31,377 nt of DNA from NCBI GenBank assembly GCA_035707965.1, contig DASSTJ010000070.1:1-31377 (forward strand). Reading direction: 5' to 3'. Position numbers and translations under genes: made by a program. This document shows, one piece after another, positions 22,335-30,483 of this stretch. The stretch's first letter is position 1. Each line of letters opens with the position of its first letter. The notes under the pieces are model-generated. The model ran no database searches. It saw only the letters and a list, made by a program, of their open reading frames with translations, and had not been told where the DNA came from. Origin of the DNA: DASSTJ01 sp035707965 (GTDB lineage: Bacteria; Actinomycetota; Actinomycetes; Actinomycetales; Angustibacteraceae).

Positions 22335-23413
22335 CGTCCGGCCTGACCGTGCACCCGGACGATCTCCCGGATGGTGTCGTCGTGGCGGACGGCAGCTGCC
22401 GCGTCACGGTGGTCAACCGTGCCGCCGAGCGAGTGCTCGGGCAGCCGGCGTCGGACCTCGTCGGCCGTGACATCCGCACCGCGCTTCCGTTGCGGGACAC
22501 CGAAGGTGCCCGGTGGTGGGACCAGACCGACCCCTGGTCGGGGCTCGCCACCCGCACGGGTCACCGTGAGCGGCTGCTCCTCCTGCCGGGTGCGGACGGC
22601 CCGCTGGAGGTCTACGTCACGGCCCGCTATGTGCGTCCGCAGCGGCTGGCGCCGGTCGACGCGGTGGTGCTCGGCCTGCGCGACGCGGTGTCGAGGCAGA
22701 GGTCCCAGACGGAGCACGGCGTGCTGATCTCGACGGTCGCGCACGAGCTGAGGTCGCCGCTGACCTCGGTGAAGGGGTTCACCGCGACGCTGCTGCGGCG
22801 CTGGGACCGCTTCACCGACGACCAGAAGCGGCTCATGCTCGAGACCATCGAGCACGACGCCGACCGCGTGACCCGGCTGATCACCGAGCTGCTCGACATC
22901 TCACGCATCGACGCGGGCCGGCTGCAGGTGCGTCGGCAGCCGGTCGACGTCGTGGCGACCGCGCACCGGCACGTCGAGCGCATGGTCGCCAGCGGTCACG
23001 CGCAGAGCCGTTTCGTCGTCAGCGCACCGCGGCCGCTCCCCGAGGTGTGGGCCGACCCCGACCGGCTCGACCAGGTGCTGTCGAACCTGCTCGAAAACGC
23101 GGTGCGGCACGGTGACGGCACGGTCACCATGGACATCATGGCGAGCGAGCAGCACGGCACGGACGACGCCGTCGTCCCGGCCGTCGCGGTCGTCATCACG
23201 GACGAGGGTGAGGGCATCGCCGAGGAGGACATGCAGCGGGTGTTCACCCGCTTCTGGCACGGCTCCCGGCGTGGTGGCACGGGCCTCGGGCTCTACCTGG
23301 TGCGCGGGCTGGTGGAGGCGCACGGCGGCCAGGTGCAGGTGGGTCGAGGCCCGTCGGGCGGGGCCCAGTTCCGATTTACGTTGCCCGCCGGGGCCCCGGA
23401 GCACGTGGTCTGA
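22328..23413 (+). CDS. Soluble PAS-domain sensor histidine kinase
   Basis: Protein of 361 residues without membrane segments, so probably cytoplasmic. A PAS domain (about 8-110, LPDGVVVADGSCRVTVVNRAAERVLG) precedes the HisKA domain with phospho-acceptor His139 in STVAHELRSPLTSVKGF. The ATPase domain shows the N box (Asn257 in NLLENAVRHG), G1 (DEGEGI, Asp292), F box (FTRFWHG) and G2 (GTGLGLYLV, 317 onwards). All boxes look intact. No response regulator gene is adjacent, so the partner is unknown. GTG 22328 and GTG 22331 are both possible; the second forms the usual GTGA overlap with the methyltransferase stop. From memory, a similar kinase precedes pheST in other actinobacteria. Confidence 0.9.
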   Translation: MVTSGLTVHPDDLPDGVVVADGSCRVTVVNRAAERVLGQPASDLVGRDIRTALPLRDTEGARWWDQTDPWSGLATRTGHRERLLLLPGADGPLEVYVTARYVRPQRLAPVDAVVLGLRDAVSRQRSQTEHGVLISTVAHELRSPLTSVKGFTATLLRRWDRFTDDQKRLMLETIEHDADRVTRLITELLDISRIDAGRLQVRRQPVDVVATAHRHVERMVASGHAQSRFVVSAPRPLPEVWADPDRLDQVLSNLLENAVRHGDGTVTMDIMASEQHGTDDAVVPAVAVVITDEGEGIAEEDMQRVFTRFWHGSRRGGTGLGLYLVRGLVEAHGGQVQVGRGPSGGAQFRFTLPAGAPEHVV

Positions 23414-23488
23414 CGGCGGGCACCTCCGGCACCACCGACAGCAGCGTGCCCCGTCCGGTGGCGCGCTCGTCGTCCGGCCCGCGAGACC

Positions 23489-23537
23489 GGCGCGCCGGAG
23501 CGCGCCTGCCTCCTGGGACGATGGGCTCCGTCGTCCC
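23489..23537 (+). promoter_or_regulatory. Two adjacent strong hairpins upstream of pheS
   Basis: ggcgcgc-cgga-gcgcgcc (23489-23506) is a perfect 7-bp stem. gggacgatgg (23515-23524) pairs with ccgtcgtccc (23528-23537) in ten pairs (one G-T) around gct. The 154-nt gap has no TA dinucleotide and so no TANNNT promoter. The hairpins could end the kinase transcript or regulate pheST; no leader peptide rich in Phe codons is seen. Confidence 0.5.
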
Positions 23538-23567
23538 GCACCTGTTCACGCGAACGGAAGGCACAGC

Positions 23568-24659
23568 ATGTCCGCGCCCAACTCCAGCTACGACCCGGTC
23601 GAGGTCGAGGCGTTGTCCGAGGACGCGGTCGCCGCCGCGCTCGCCGACGCCCTCGAGGCGATCGACGCGGCCGGCGACCTCGACACGCTGAAGGCAGCCC
23701 GGCTGCAGCACGCGGGGGACCGCAGCGCCCTCGCGCTCGCGAACCGCGAGATCGGGGCCCTGCCGCCCGCTGCCCGCGCGGACGCGGGGAAGCGCGTGGG
23801 GCAGGCGCGTGGCCAGGTGGGCCGCGCTCTCGCGCAACGACAGGAGCAGCTGGAGGCGGAGCGCGACGCGCGTGTCCTGGTGGAGGAGGGCGTCGACGTC
23901 ACGCTGCCGGTGCTCCGTCGGCCGCTGGGTGCACGCCACCCGCTCGAGCTGCTCGTCGAGCGCATCGAGGACCTCTTCGTCGGGATGGGGTGGGAGGTCG
24001 CGGAGGGTCCGGAGGTCGAGGCGGAGTGGTTCAACTTCGACGGTCTCAACTTCGACCCCGACCACCCGGCCCGCCAGATGCAGGACACGTTCTTCCTCGA
24101 GCCGGCGCGGGCGCGGCTGGTGCTGCGCACGCACACGTCACCGGTCCAGGTGCGGTCCCTGCTCGAGCGCGGTGTCCCGACGTACGTCATCTGCCCCGGC
24201 ACGACGTTCCGCACGGACGAGCTGGACGCCACCCACACCCCGGTCTTCCGTCAGGTCGAGGGCCTCGCCGTCGACGACCACCTGTCGATGGCGCACCTCA
24301 AGGGCACGCTGGAGCACTTCGCCGAGCAGATGTTCGGCGCGCTGCCCACGCGCTGGCGCCCGTCGTACTTCCCGTTCACGGAGCCGAGCGCAGAGATGGA
24401 CCTGCAGTGCTTCACCTGTCACGGCGAGGCGGGCGCCTGCCGCACCTGCGGCGGCACCGGCTGGATCGAGTGGGGCGGCTGCGGCATGGTCGCCCCGAAC
24501 GTCCTGAGGTCCTGCGGTGTCGACCCCGATCGCTACAGCGGTTTCGCGTTCGGCATGGGCATCGAGCGCACGCTGATGCTGCGCAACGGTGTCGGTGACA
24601 TGCACGACATGGTCGAGGGCGACGTCCGGTTCAGCACGCACTACGGGATGGAGATCTGA
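23568..24659 (+). CDS. pheS: Phenylalanyl-tRNA synthetase alpha subunit
   Basis: Catalytic subunit of the alpha2-beta2 enzyme that charges tRNA-Phe. It has 363 residues: an N-terminal coiled coil (about 15-105), then the class II catalytic core with HPLELLVERIEDLF, GPEVEAEWFNFDGLN, QDTFFL, RTHTSPVQVR, GTTFRTDELDATHTP (motif 2 area) and FGMGIERTLML (motif 3). A CxxC pair, CFTC and CRTC at about 281-295, may bind zinc, as in related actinobacterial forms I recall. ATG 23568 follows ggaagg by 7 nt. The stop overlaps pheT (TGATG). Confidence 0.97.
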   Translation: MSAPNSSYDPVEVEALSEDAVAAALADALEAIDAAGDLDTLKAARLQHAGDRSALALANREIGALPPAARADAGKRVGQARGQVGRALAQRQEQLEAERDARVLVEEGVDVTLPVLRRPLGARHPLELLVERIEDLFVGMGWEVAEGPEVEAEWFNFDGLNFDPDHPARQMQDTFFLEPARARLVLRTHTSPVQVRSLLERGVPTYVICPGTTFRTDELDATHTPVFRQVEGLAVDDHLSMAHLKGTLEHFAEQMFGALPTRWRPSYFPFTEPSAEMDLQCFTCHGEAGACRTCGGTGWIEWGGCGMVAPNVLRSCGVDPDRYSGFAFGMGIERTLMLRNGVGDMHDMVEGDVRFSTHYGMEI

Positions 24660-27208
24660 TGCGCACCCCGTTGTCGTTCCTGCGTGACCACGCGGGGCTC
24701 GAGCCGTCGACGACCGTGGCGCAGGTGCAGCAGGCGCTCGTCCGCGTCGGCCTCGAGGAGGAGGCGGTGCACGGCGGTGACGTCACCGGCCCGGTCGTCG
24801 TCGGCGAGGTGCTGCAGGTCCAGGCGGAGCCGCAGAAGAACGGCAAGACCATCAACTGGTGCCAGGTGCGGGTGGCTCCCGGTGACGGCGACGACGCCGT
24901 GCGCGGCATCGTCTGCGGCGCGCACAACTTCGTGGCCGGTGACCAGGTCGTCGTCGCCCTGCCAGGCTCGGTGCTGCCCGGCGGCTTCGCCATCTCAGCG
25001 CGCAAGACCTACGGCCACGTGTCGGACGGCATGATCTGCTCGGCGCGCGAGCTGGGGCTCGGCGACGACCATGAGGGCATCATCGTGCTCTCGACGCTCG
25101 GGCTGACCGGGCTGGAGCCCGGCACCGACGCCATCGACCTCCTGGGGCTGGACGAGGTCACCGTCGAGGTGAACGTGACGCCGGACCGGGGCTACTGCTT
25201 CAGCCTGCGCGGTATCGCCCGGGAGTACGCGCTCAGCACGGGCGCCCCCTTCTCCGACCCGGTCGACCCAGCGGTGGTGCCGGCGCCGCAGCCGGACGGC
25301 GCCGGGCACGAGGTGCGCATCGAGGACGACGCCCCCGTGCGCGGCCGGCTCGGTTGCGACCGCTACGTGGCACGCACCGTGCGGGGTGTCGACACCTCGG
25401 CCCGCACCCCGCTGTGGATGCAGCGGGTGCTGCAGCAGTGCGGCATGCGACCGATCTCCTTGGCAGTCGACGTGACGAACTACGTCATGCTGGCCACCGG
25501 CCAGCCGCTGCACGCCTTCGACCTGGCGACGCTCCGCGGGCCGGTGGTGGTGCGACGGGCCCGCCAAGGTGAGCGACTCACCACCCTGGACGGCGTGGTG
25601 CGCGAGCTGCACCCCGAGGACCTGCTGATCACGGACGAAGACGTTGACGGCAGCAGTCGCGTGCTGGCCATCGCCGGGGTGATGGGTGGTGCCGACTCCG
25701 AGGTGTCGGCCACGACGACCGAGCTGCTGGTCGAGTCGGCGCACTTCGACCCGGTGACGGTGGCGCGGTCGGCTCGGCGGCACAAGCTCGCCACCGAGGC
25801 CAGCCGTCGGTTCGAGCGTGGCGTCGACACCGACCTCGCCGACCGGGCCGCCGAGCTGGCCGTACGCCTGCTGACCGAGTACGGGGGTGGCGACGGCTCG
25901 ACCGGCGTGACGGACGTCGACCGGCGCGAACCGCGCAAACCGGTCACCATGCGGTCCGACCTGCCGCGCCGGCTCGCCGGCGTCGACTACACCGACGAGC
26001 AGGTCGACGCGGCGCTGGCGGCGGTCGGCTGCGACGTGACCCGCGGCGAGGGCGTCGTGGAGGTGCTGCCACCGAGCTGGCGGCCCGACCTGGTGGAGGG
26101 TGCTGACCTCGTCGAGGAGGTCGCCCGGGTCAACGGGTACGACCAGATCCCCGTGGTGCTGCCCAAGGCCCCGGCCGGTCGAGGGCTGACGCGGTCGCAG
26201 CGACTGCGACGCTCCGCCGCCCGCGCGCTCGCGGACGCCGGTCTCGTGCAGGTCGTCACGTACCCGTTCATGGCTCCCGAGCGTCACGACGAGCTCGGTC
26301 TGCCTGCCGACGACGCCAGGCGCACCGCGCTGCGCCTGGCGAACCCGTTGTCGGCCGAGCAGCCGCTGCTGCGCACGTCGCTGCTGGCCACCCTCGTCGA
26401 CACCGCTCGGCGCAACCTGTCCCGAGGTGCGCGTGACCTGGCGCTCTTCGAGATCGGGCTGGTCTACCGGCCGACGGGGGAGCAGACCGTCCCCCCCGAG
26501 CTGCCTCCCGCTGTCCGCCCGAGCGACGAGCAGCTCGCCGCGCTGCAGGCCACCGTGCCGCCGCAGCCGAGGCACGCAGCCGTGCTCCTGAGCGGGCACC
26601 GTGAGCAGCCGGGCTGGTGGGGTCCCGGCCGAGCGGTCGAGTGGAGCGACGCAGTCGCTGCCGCCGAGCAGCTGGCGTCGGCGCTGGGTGTCCAGCTCCA
26701 GGTCACGGCGGACGACCACGCGCCGTGGCACCCCGGCCGGTGCGCCCGGATGACGGTGCGCGGCGGCGAGCTCGACGGCACGCTCGTGGGGCACGCCGGC
26801 GAGCTGCACCCGCGCGTGGTGACGGCGCTGGAGCTCCCGCCCCGCACCTGTGCGGCCGAGGTCGACCTCGATGTCCTCATCGCTGCCGCACCGGACGTCG
26901 TGCTGGCCGAGGCGGTCTCCACGCATCCGGTGGCCCTGCGGGACGTCGCGCTCGTCGTCGACGTCGCCGTGCCGGCTGCCGAGGTCGAGACTGCCTTGCG
27001 GGTCGGCGGCGGGCCGCTGGTCGAGGAGGTGCGCCTCTTCGACGAGTACCGCGGCGACCAGCTGGCGGAGGGCAAGCGGTCCCTGGCCTACCACCTGGTG
27101 CTTCGCGCGCCTGACCGCACGCTGACCGGCGACGAGGCCGAGGCGGTGCGGGACGCCGCGGTGGCCGAGGCGGCAGCGCGCACCGGGGCAGCCCTCCGCG
27201 CCTCCTGA
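24659..27208 (+). CDS. pheT: Phenylalanyl-tRNA synthetase beta subunit
   Basis: Partner of PheS; binds tRNA-Phe and edits mischarged Tyr-tRNA. It has 849 residues, a normal length. Order of domains: N-terminal segment (RTPLSFLRDH), an OB-fold tRNA-binding domain (about 40-150, VVVGEVLQVQAEPQKNGKTINWCQV), B3/B4 editing domain (about 210-370), B5 domain (about 410-485), a catalytic-like core (about 495-720), and a C-terminal ferredoxin-fold anticodon-binding domain (about 755-849, THPVALRDVALVVD). Start ATG 24659 overlaps the pheS stop, so synthesis of the two subunits is coupled. Confidence 0.97.
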   Translation: MRTPLSFLRDHAGLEPSTTVAQVQQALVRVGLEEEAVHGGDVTGPVVVGEVLQVQAEPQKNGKTINWCQVRVAPGDGDDAVRGIVCGAHNFVAGDQVVVALPGSVLPGGFAISARKTYGHVSDGMICSARELGLGDDHEGIIVLSTLGLTGLEPGTDAIDLLGLDEVTVEVNVTPDRGYCFSLRGIAREYALSTGAPFSDPVDPAVVPAPQPDGAGHEVRIEDDAPVRGRLGCDRYVARTVRGVDTSARTPLWMQRVLQQCGMRPISLAVDVTNYVMLATGQPLHAFDLATLRGPVVVRRARQGERLTTLDGVVRELHPEDLLITDEDVDGSSRVLAIAGVMGGADSEVSATTTELLVESAHFDPVTVARSARRHKLATEASRRFERGVDTDLADRAAELAVRLLTEYGGGDGSTGVTDVDRREPRKPVTMRSDLPRRLAGVDYTDEQVDAALAAVGCDVTRGEGVVEVLPPSWRPDLVEGADLVEEVARVNGYDQIPVVLPKAPAGRGLTRSQRLRRSAARALADAGLVQVVTYPFMAPERHDELGLPADDARRTALRLANPLSAEQPLLRTSLLATLVDTARRNLSRGARDLALFEIGLVYRPTGEQTVPPELPPAVRPSDEQLAALQATVPPQPRHAAVLLSGHREQPGWWGPGRAVEWSDAVAAAEQLASALGVQLQVTADDHAPWHPGRCARMTVRGGELDGTLVGHAGELHPRVVTALELPPRTCAAEVDLDVLIAAAPDVVLAEAVSTHPVALRDVALVVDVAVPAAEVETALRVGGGPLVEEVRLFDEYRGDQLAEGKRSLAYHLVLRAPDRTLTGDEAEAVRDAAVAEAAARTGAALRAS

Positions 27209-27262
27209 CGCGGGTCACGCCGAACGTCGCCGTGGTGCCTGGCTGGTGACCGCCCCCCAGAT

Positions 27263-27288
27263 CGTGCACTTCGTACCCAAGGTGCACG
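27263..27288 (+). terminator. Hairpin after pheT
   Basis: cgtgcactt pairs with aaggtgcacg (one bulged g) around cgtaccc, 55 nt after the pheT stop. No U-run follows. It may end the pheST transcript. Confidence 0.3.
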
Positions 27289-27327
27289 CGTCCTCTGGCG
27301 GGCAACGTGGGCCGACGTGGCTCTGAC

Positions 27328-27361
27328 TGCATAGAGTTGTCGAGGTGTGTATAGTCATGCG
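27328..27361 (+). promoter_or_regulatory. argC promoter with possible ArgR operator
   Basis: tatagt (27350-27355) fits TANNNT and ends 7 nt before ATG 27363. tgtatagtcatgcg (27348-27361) matches an ARG-box-like TGNAT-N4-ATNCA at all but the last base and covers the -10. A half site, tgcat, lies 20 bp upstream (27328-27332), which is the spacing expected for paired boxes. A second TANNNT, tagagt (27332-27337), could give a short leader instead. No ArgR gene lies within the window. Confidence 0.5.
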
Positions 27362-27362
27362 C

Positions 27363-28406
27363 ATGCTGTCAGTCGCCGTCGCTGGAGCCAGTGGGTACGC
27401 CGGAGGTGAGGCGGTTCGGCTGCTCCTCGGGCACCCGCGCGTCAGCGTCGGCGCCCTGACCGCGGGGTCGAGCGCGGGCACGACGCTCGGCGAGCACCAG
27501 CCTCACCTGACGCCCCTGGCCGACCGGGTGCTGCAGCCCACCACGCCGGACGTGCTCGCCGGGCACGACGTGGTCGTGCTGGCCCTGCCGCACGGTCAGT
27601 CGGCAGCGCTCGCCGCTGCGCTGCCCGAGGACACGGTGGTGATCGACTGCGGTGCCGACTTCCGCCTGACGGACGGCGGTGACTGGCAGGCGTTCTACGG
27701 CGGCGACCACGCCGGCACCTGGCCGTACGGGTTGCCCGAGCTGCCGCTAGCCGGTGGCAGCCGGCAGCGGCAGCACCTGCAGGGTGCTCGGCGCGTCGCC
27801 GTCCCGGGCTGCTACCCGACGTCTGCGTCACTCGCTCTGGCACCGGGCTTCGCCTGCGGCCTCCTCGAGCCGGACGACGTGGTCGTCGTGGCCGCCTCCG
27901 GCACCTCGGGCGCCGGGCGCGGGGCGAAACCGCACCTGCTCGGCTCCGAGGTCATGGGCTCGATGTCGGCGTACGGGGTGGGAGGCGTCCACCGCCACAC
28001 GCCGGAGGTGGAGCAGAACCTCGCGGCGGCGGCGGGGGAGCCGGTGCGCGTCTCGTTCACGCCGACGCTCGCACCGATGCCACGCGGGATCCTCGCCACC
28101 TGCTCGGCGCGCGTGCGGCTCGGCGTCGGCCGGGACGACGTCCGCAAGGCATGGGAGACCGCGTACGTCGACGAGCCCTTCGTGCACGTGCTACGCGAGG
28201 GCAGGTGGCCGCGCACGGCGGACACCCTCGGCAGCAACAGCGTGCACCTGCAGGTGACGCTCGACGAGCGGGCCGGCCGGGTGGTGGCCGTCGCGGCGGT
28301 CGACAACCTCACCAAGGGCACCGCTGGCGCTGCGGTGCAGTGCCTCAACCTCGCGACCGGCCTGCCCGAGGTCTTGGGCCTCCCGGCCGTGGGGGTCTCG
28401 CCGTGA
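27363..28406 (+). CDS. argC: N-acetyl-gamma-glutamyl-phosphate reductase
   Basis: NADPH-dependent third step of arginine synthesis, reducing N-acetylglutamyl phosphate to the semialdehyde. It has 347 residues. A Rossmann motif (VAVAGASGYAGGE) opens the protein, and the catalytic cysteine is Cys150 in VPGCYPTSASLAL; GTSGAGR, NLTKGTAGAAVQ and the final LPEVLGL are family typical. I chose ATG 27363 because the -10 box tatagt ends 7 nt before it and the conserved protein starts there; ATG 27357 and GTG 27345 would overlap or precede the likely transcription start. The stop overlaps argJ (GTGA). Confidence 0.95.
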   Translation: MLSVAVAGASGYAGGEAVRLLLGHPRVSVGALTAGSSAGTTLGEHQPHLTPLADRVLQPTTPDVLAGHDVVVLALPHGQSAALAAALPEDTVVIDCGADFRLTDGGDWQAFYGGDHAGTWPYGLPELPLAGGSRQRQHLQGARRVAVPGCYPTSASLALAPGFACGLLEPDDVVVVAASGTSGAGRGAKPHLLGSEVMGSMSAYGVGGVHRHTPEVEQNLAAAAGEPVRVSFTPTLAPMPRGILATCSARVRLGVGRDDVRKAWETAYVDEPFVHVLREGRWPRTADTLGSNSVHLQVTLDERAGRVVAVAAVDNLTKGTAGAAVQCLNLATGLPEVLGLPAVGVSP

Positions 28407-29554
28407 GCGTCACGGCGGCCCAGGGCTTTCGGGCGGCCGCGGCGGCGGCGGGGCTCAAGTCGACCGGGGCGCTCGACGTCGCGCTCGTGGTCAACGACGG
28501 GCCGGGTTCGGCCGCGGCCGCCGTCTTCACGTCCAACCGCTGCAAGGCCAACCCGGTGCTGTGGAGCGAGCAGGTGGCCTCCGACGGCGTCGTCCGCGCC
28601 GTCGTGCTGAACTCCGGCGGCGCCAACTGCTACACCGGCCCCCAGGGCTTCGCCGTGACCCACGCGACCGCCGAGCTGGTCGCTGAGCTCGTCGGAGTGG
28701 ACGCCGGCGACGTGGTCGTGTGCTCCACCGGTCTGATCGGGGAGCAGCTCGACGGCGAACGTCTCTCGGCGGGCGTGACGACGGCGGCCTCGGCGCTGTC
28801 CGGCCAAGGTGGCGCCGACGCGGCCACGGCGATCATGACGACCGACACGGTGAGCAAGCAGTCCGCCGTCGCCGGGGACGGGTGGACGGTCGGCGGCATG
28901 GCCAAGGGTGCCGGCATGCTCGCGCCGGCGCTCGCCACGATGCTCGTCGTGCTCACGACGGACGCCGACGTCGACGCCGGGGTCTGCGACGCGGCCCTGC
29001 GTGCAGCGACCCGCGTCACCTTCGACCGGCTCGACTCCGACGGCTGCCAGTCCACCAACGACACGGTGCTGCTCATGGCGAGCGGGGCCTCCGGCGTCCA
29101 CCCGTCGCAGGACGAGTTCGCGGACGCCGTGCGCTCCGTCTGCTACGACCTGGCTCAGCAGCTGATGGCCGACGCCGAGGGGTCGGAGCACGACATCGCC
29201 ATCGAGGTTGTCAACGCCGCGACCGAGGACGAGGCGGTCGACGTCGGCAGGGCCGTCGCCCGGAGCAACCTGGTGAAGACGGCGGTGTTCGGCCGGGACC
29301 CGAACTGGGGTCGCATCCTCGCGTCCGTCGGCACGACGTCGGCCGCGTTCGACCCCGCGGACCTCGACGTGACGGTGAACGGCGTCCGCGTCTGCGCCTC
29401 TGGCCAGCCGGACGAGCCCCGCGACCTGGTCGACCTCGGCGAACGCGCCGTGAGCGTGACGATCGACCTCAAGGCCGGCGACGCCAGTGCCACCATCTGG
29501 ACCAACGACCTCACCGTCGCCTACGTGCACGAGAACTCGGCGTACTCGTCATGA
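28403..29554 (+). CDS. argJ: Glutamate N-acetyltransferase / ornithine acetyltransferase
   Basis: Moves the acetyl group from N-acetylornithine to glutamate, which makes the pathway cyclic; some members also use acetyl-CoA. It has 383 residues. The enzyme cuts itself into alpha and beta chains before the Thr of the ATML motif, here Thr179 in LAPALATMLVV, which becomes the nucleophile. Other motifs are VLNSGGANCYTG, STGLIG, MTTDTVSK, GGMAKGAGML, SDGCQSTNDTVLLMASG and FGRDPNWGRI. Start GTG 28403 is in the GTGA overlap with argC, and the stop overlaps argB (ATGA). Confidence 0.96.
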   Translation: MSVTAAQGFRAAAAAAGLKSTGALDVALVVNDGPGSAAAAVFTSNRCKANPVLWSEQVASDGVVRAVVLNSGGANCYTGPQGFAVTHATAELVAELVGVDAGDVVVCSTGLIGEQLDGERLSAGVTTAASALSGQGGADAATAIMTTDTVSKQSAVAGDGWTVGGMAKGAGMLAPALATMLVVLTTDADVDAGVCDAALRAATRVTFDRLDSDGCQSTNDTVLLMASGASGVHPSQDEFADAVRSVCYDLAQQLMADAEGSEHDIAIEVVNAATEDEAVDVGRAVARSNLVKTAVFGRDPNWGRILASVGTTSAAFDPADLDVTVNGVRVCASGQPDEPRDLVDLGERAVSVTIDLKAGDASATIWTNDLTVAYVHENSAYSS

Positions 29555-30483
29555 TCGCGCGGACCGCACCCGACCTGACGCGTGAGCAGGCCATCGCCAA
29601 GGCGGCCACCCTGGTCGAGGCGCTGCCGTGGCTCGAGCGGTTCGCGGGCGCGCTCGTGGTCATCAAGTACGGCGGCAACGCGATGGTGGACGACGAGCTC
29701 AAGGCGGCCTTCGCCCAGGACGTGGTCTTCCTGCGATACGCGGGGCTCCGGCCGGTCGTGGTGCACGGCGGCGGCCCGCAGATCAGCAGCATGCTCGACC
29801 GGCTCGGCATCGAGACCGAGTTCCGCGGCGGTCTGCGCGTCACCACGCCCGAGGCCATGGACGTCGTCCGCATGGTGCTCACGGGCCAGGTCGGTCGTGA
29901 GCTGGTGGGGCTGCTGAACCAGCACGGTCCTCGCGCGGTAGGTCTCTCCGGCGAGGACGGCGGGCTGCTGCGGGCACGCCGGCGCACGGTTCAGGTCGAC
30001 GGTGCCGACGTCGACCTCGGGCTGGTCGGTGACGTGGTCGACGTCGACCCGTCGGCCCTGAACGACCTGCTCGACGCCGGTCGGATCCCCGTCGTCTCGA
30101 GCGTCGCACCGGACGTCGACGACCGCGGGGCCGCGGTGCTCAACGTCAACGCAGACACCGCCGCGGCGGCGCTGGCCGTCGCCCTGCAGGCCACCAAGCT
30201 CGTCGTCCTCACCGACGTCGAGGGCCTCTACGCCGACTGGCCGGACCGCACGAGCCTGCTGTCCGAGGTCACGGCGTCGCGGCTCGAGCAGCTGCTGCCG
30301 CACCTGCAGTCCGGCATGGTGCCCAAGATGGAGGCGTGCCTGTCGGCCGTGCGGCAGGGGGTTCCGCAGGCGCACGTGATCGACGGGCGGCTGCCGCACG
30401 CGCTGCTGCTCGAGGTCTTCACGAGCTCGGGCATCGGCACCATGGTTGTCGGCGACGAGGCCGTCGTGGGAGAGACGACATGA
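29551..30483 (+). CDS. argB: N-acetylglutamate kinase
   Basis: Phosphorylates N-acetylglutamate, the second step and usual control point in the cyclic arginine pathway. It has 310 residues of the amino-acid-kinase fold: IKYGGNAMVDDELK (Lys and glycine loop), VVVHGGGPQIS, GLSGEDGGLLRA, NVNADTAAAALA, LTDVEGLY and the SGMVPKMEA stretch. About 35 residues precede IKYGG and look helical; such an N-terminal helix is found in arginine-inhibited forms, so feedback inhibition is likely (inference). ATG 29551 overlaps the argJ stop, and its own stop overlaps argD (ATGA). Confidence 0.96.
   Translation: MIARTAPDLTREQAIAKAATLVEALPWLERFAGALVVIKYGGNAMVDDELKAAFAQDVVFLRYAGLRPVVVHGGGPQISSMLDRLGIETEFRGGLRVTTPEAMDVVRMVLTGQVGRELVGLLNQHGPRAVGLSGEDGGLLRARRRTVQVDGADVDLGLVGDVVDVDPSALNDLLDAGRIPVVSSVAPDVDDRGAAVLNVNADTAAAALAVALQATKLVVLTDVEGLYADWPDRTSLLSEVTASRLEQLLPHLQSGMVPKMEACLSAVRQGVPQAHVIDGRLPHALLLEVFTSSGIGTMVVGDEAVVGETT

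Noticed and set aside
27345..27362. GTG 27345 or ATG 27357 as argC start
   Set aside because: Both lie at or before the likely transcription start set by tatagt at 27350-27355, and family similarity begins after ATG 27363.
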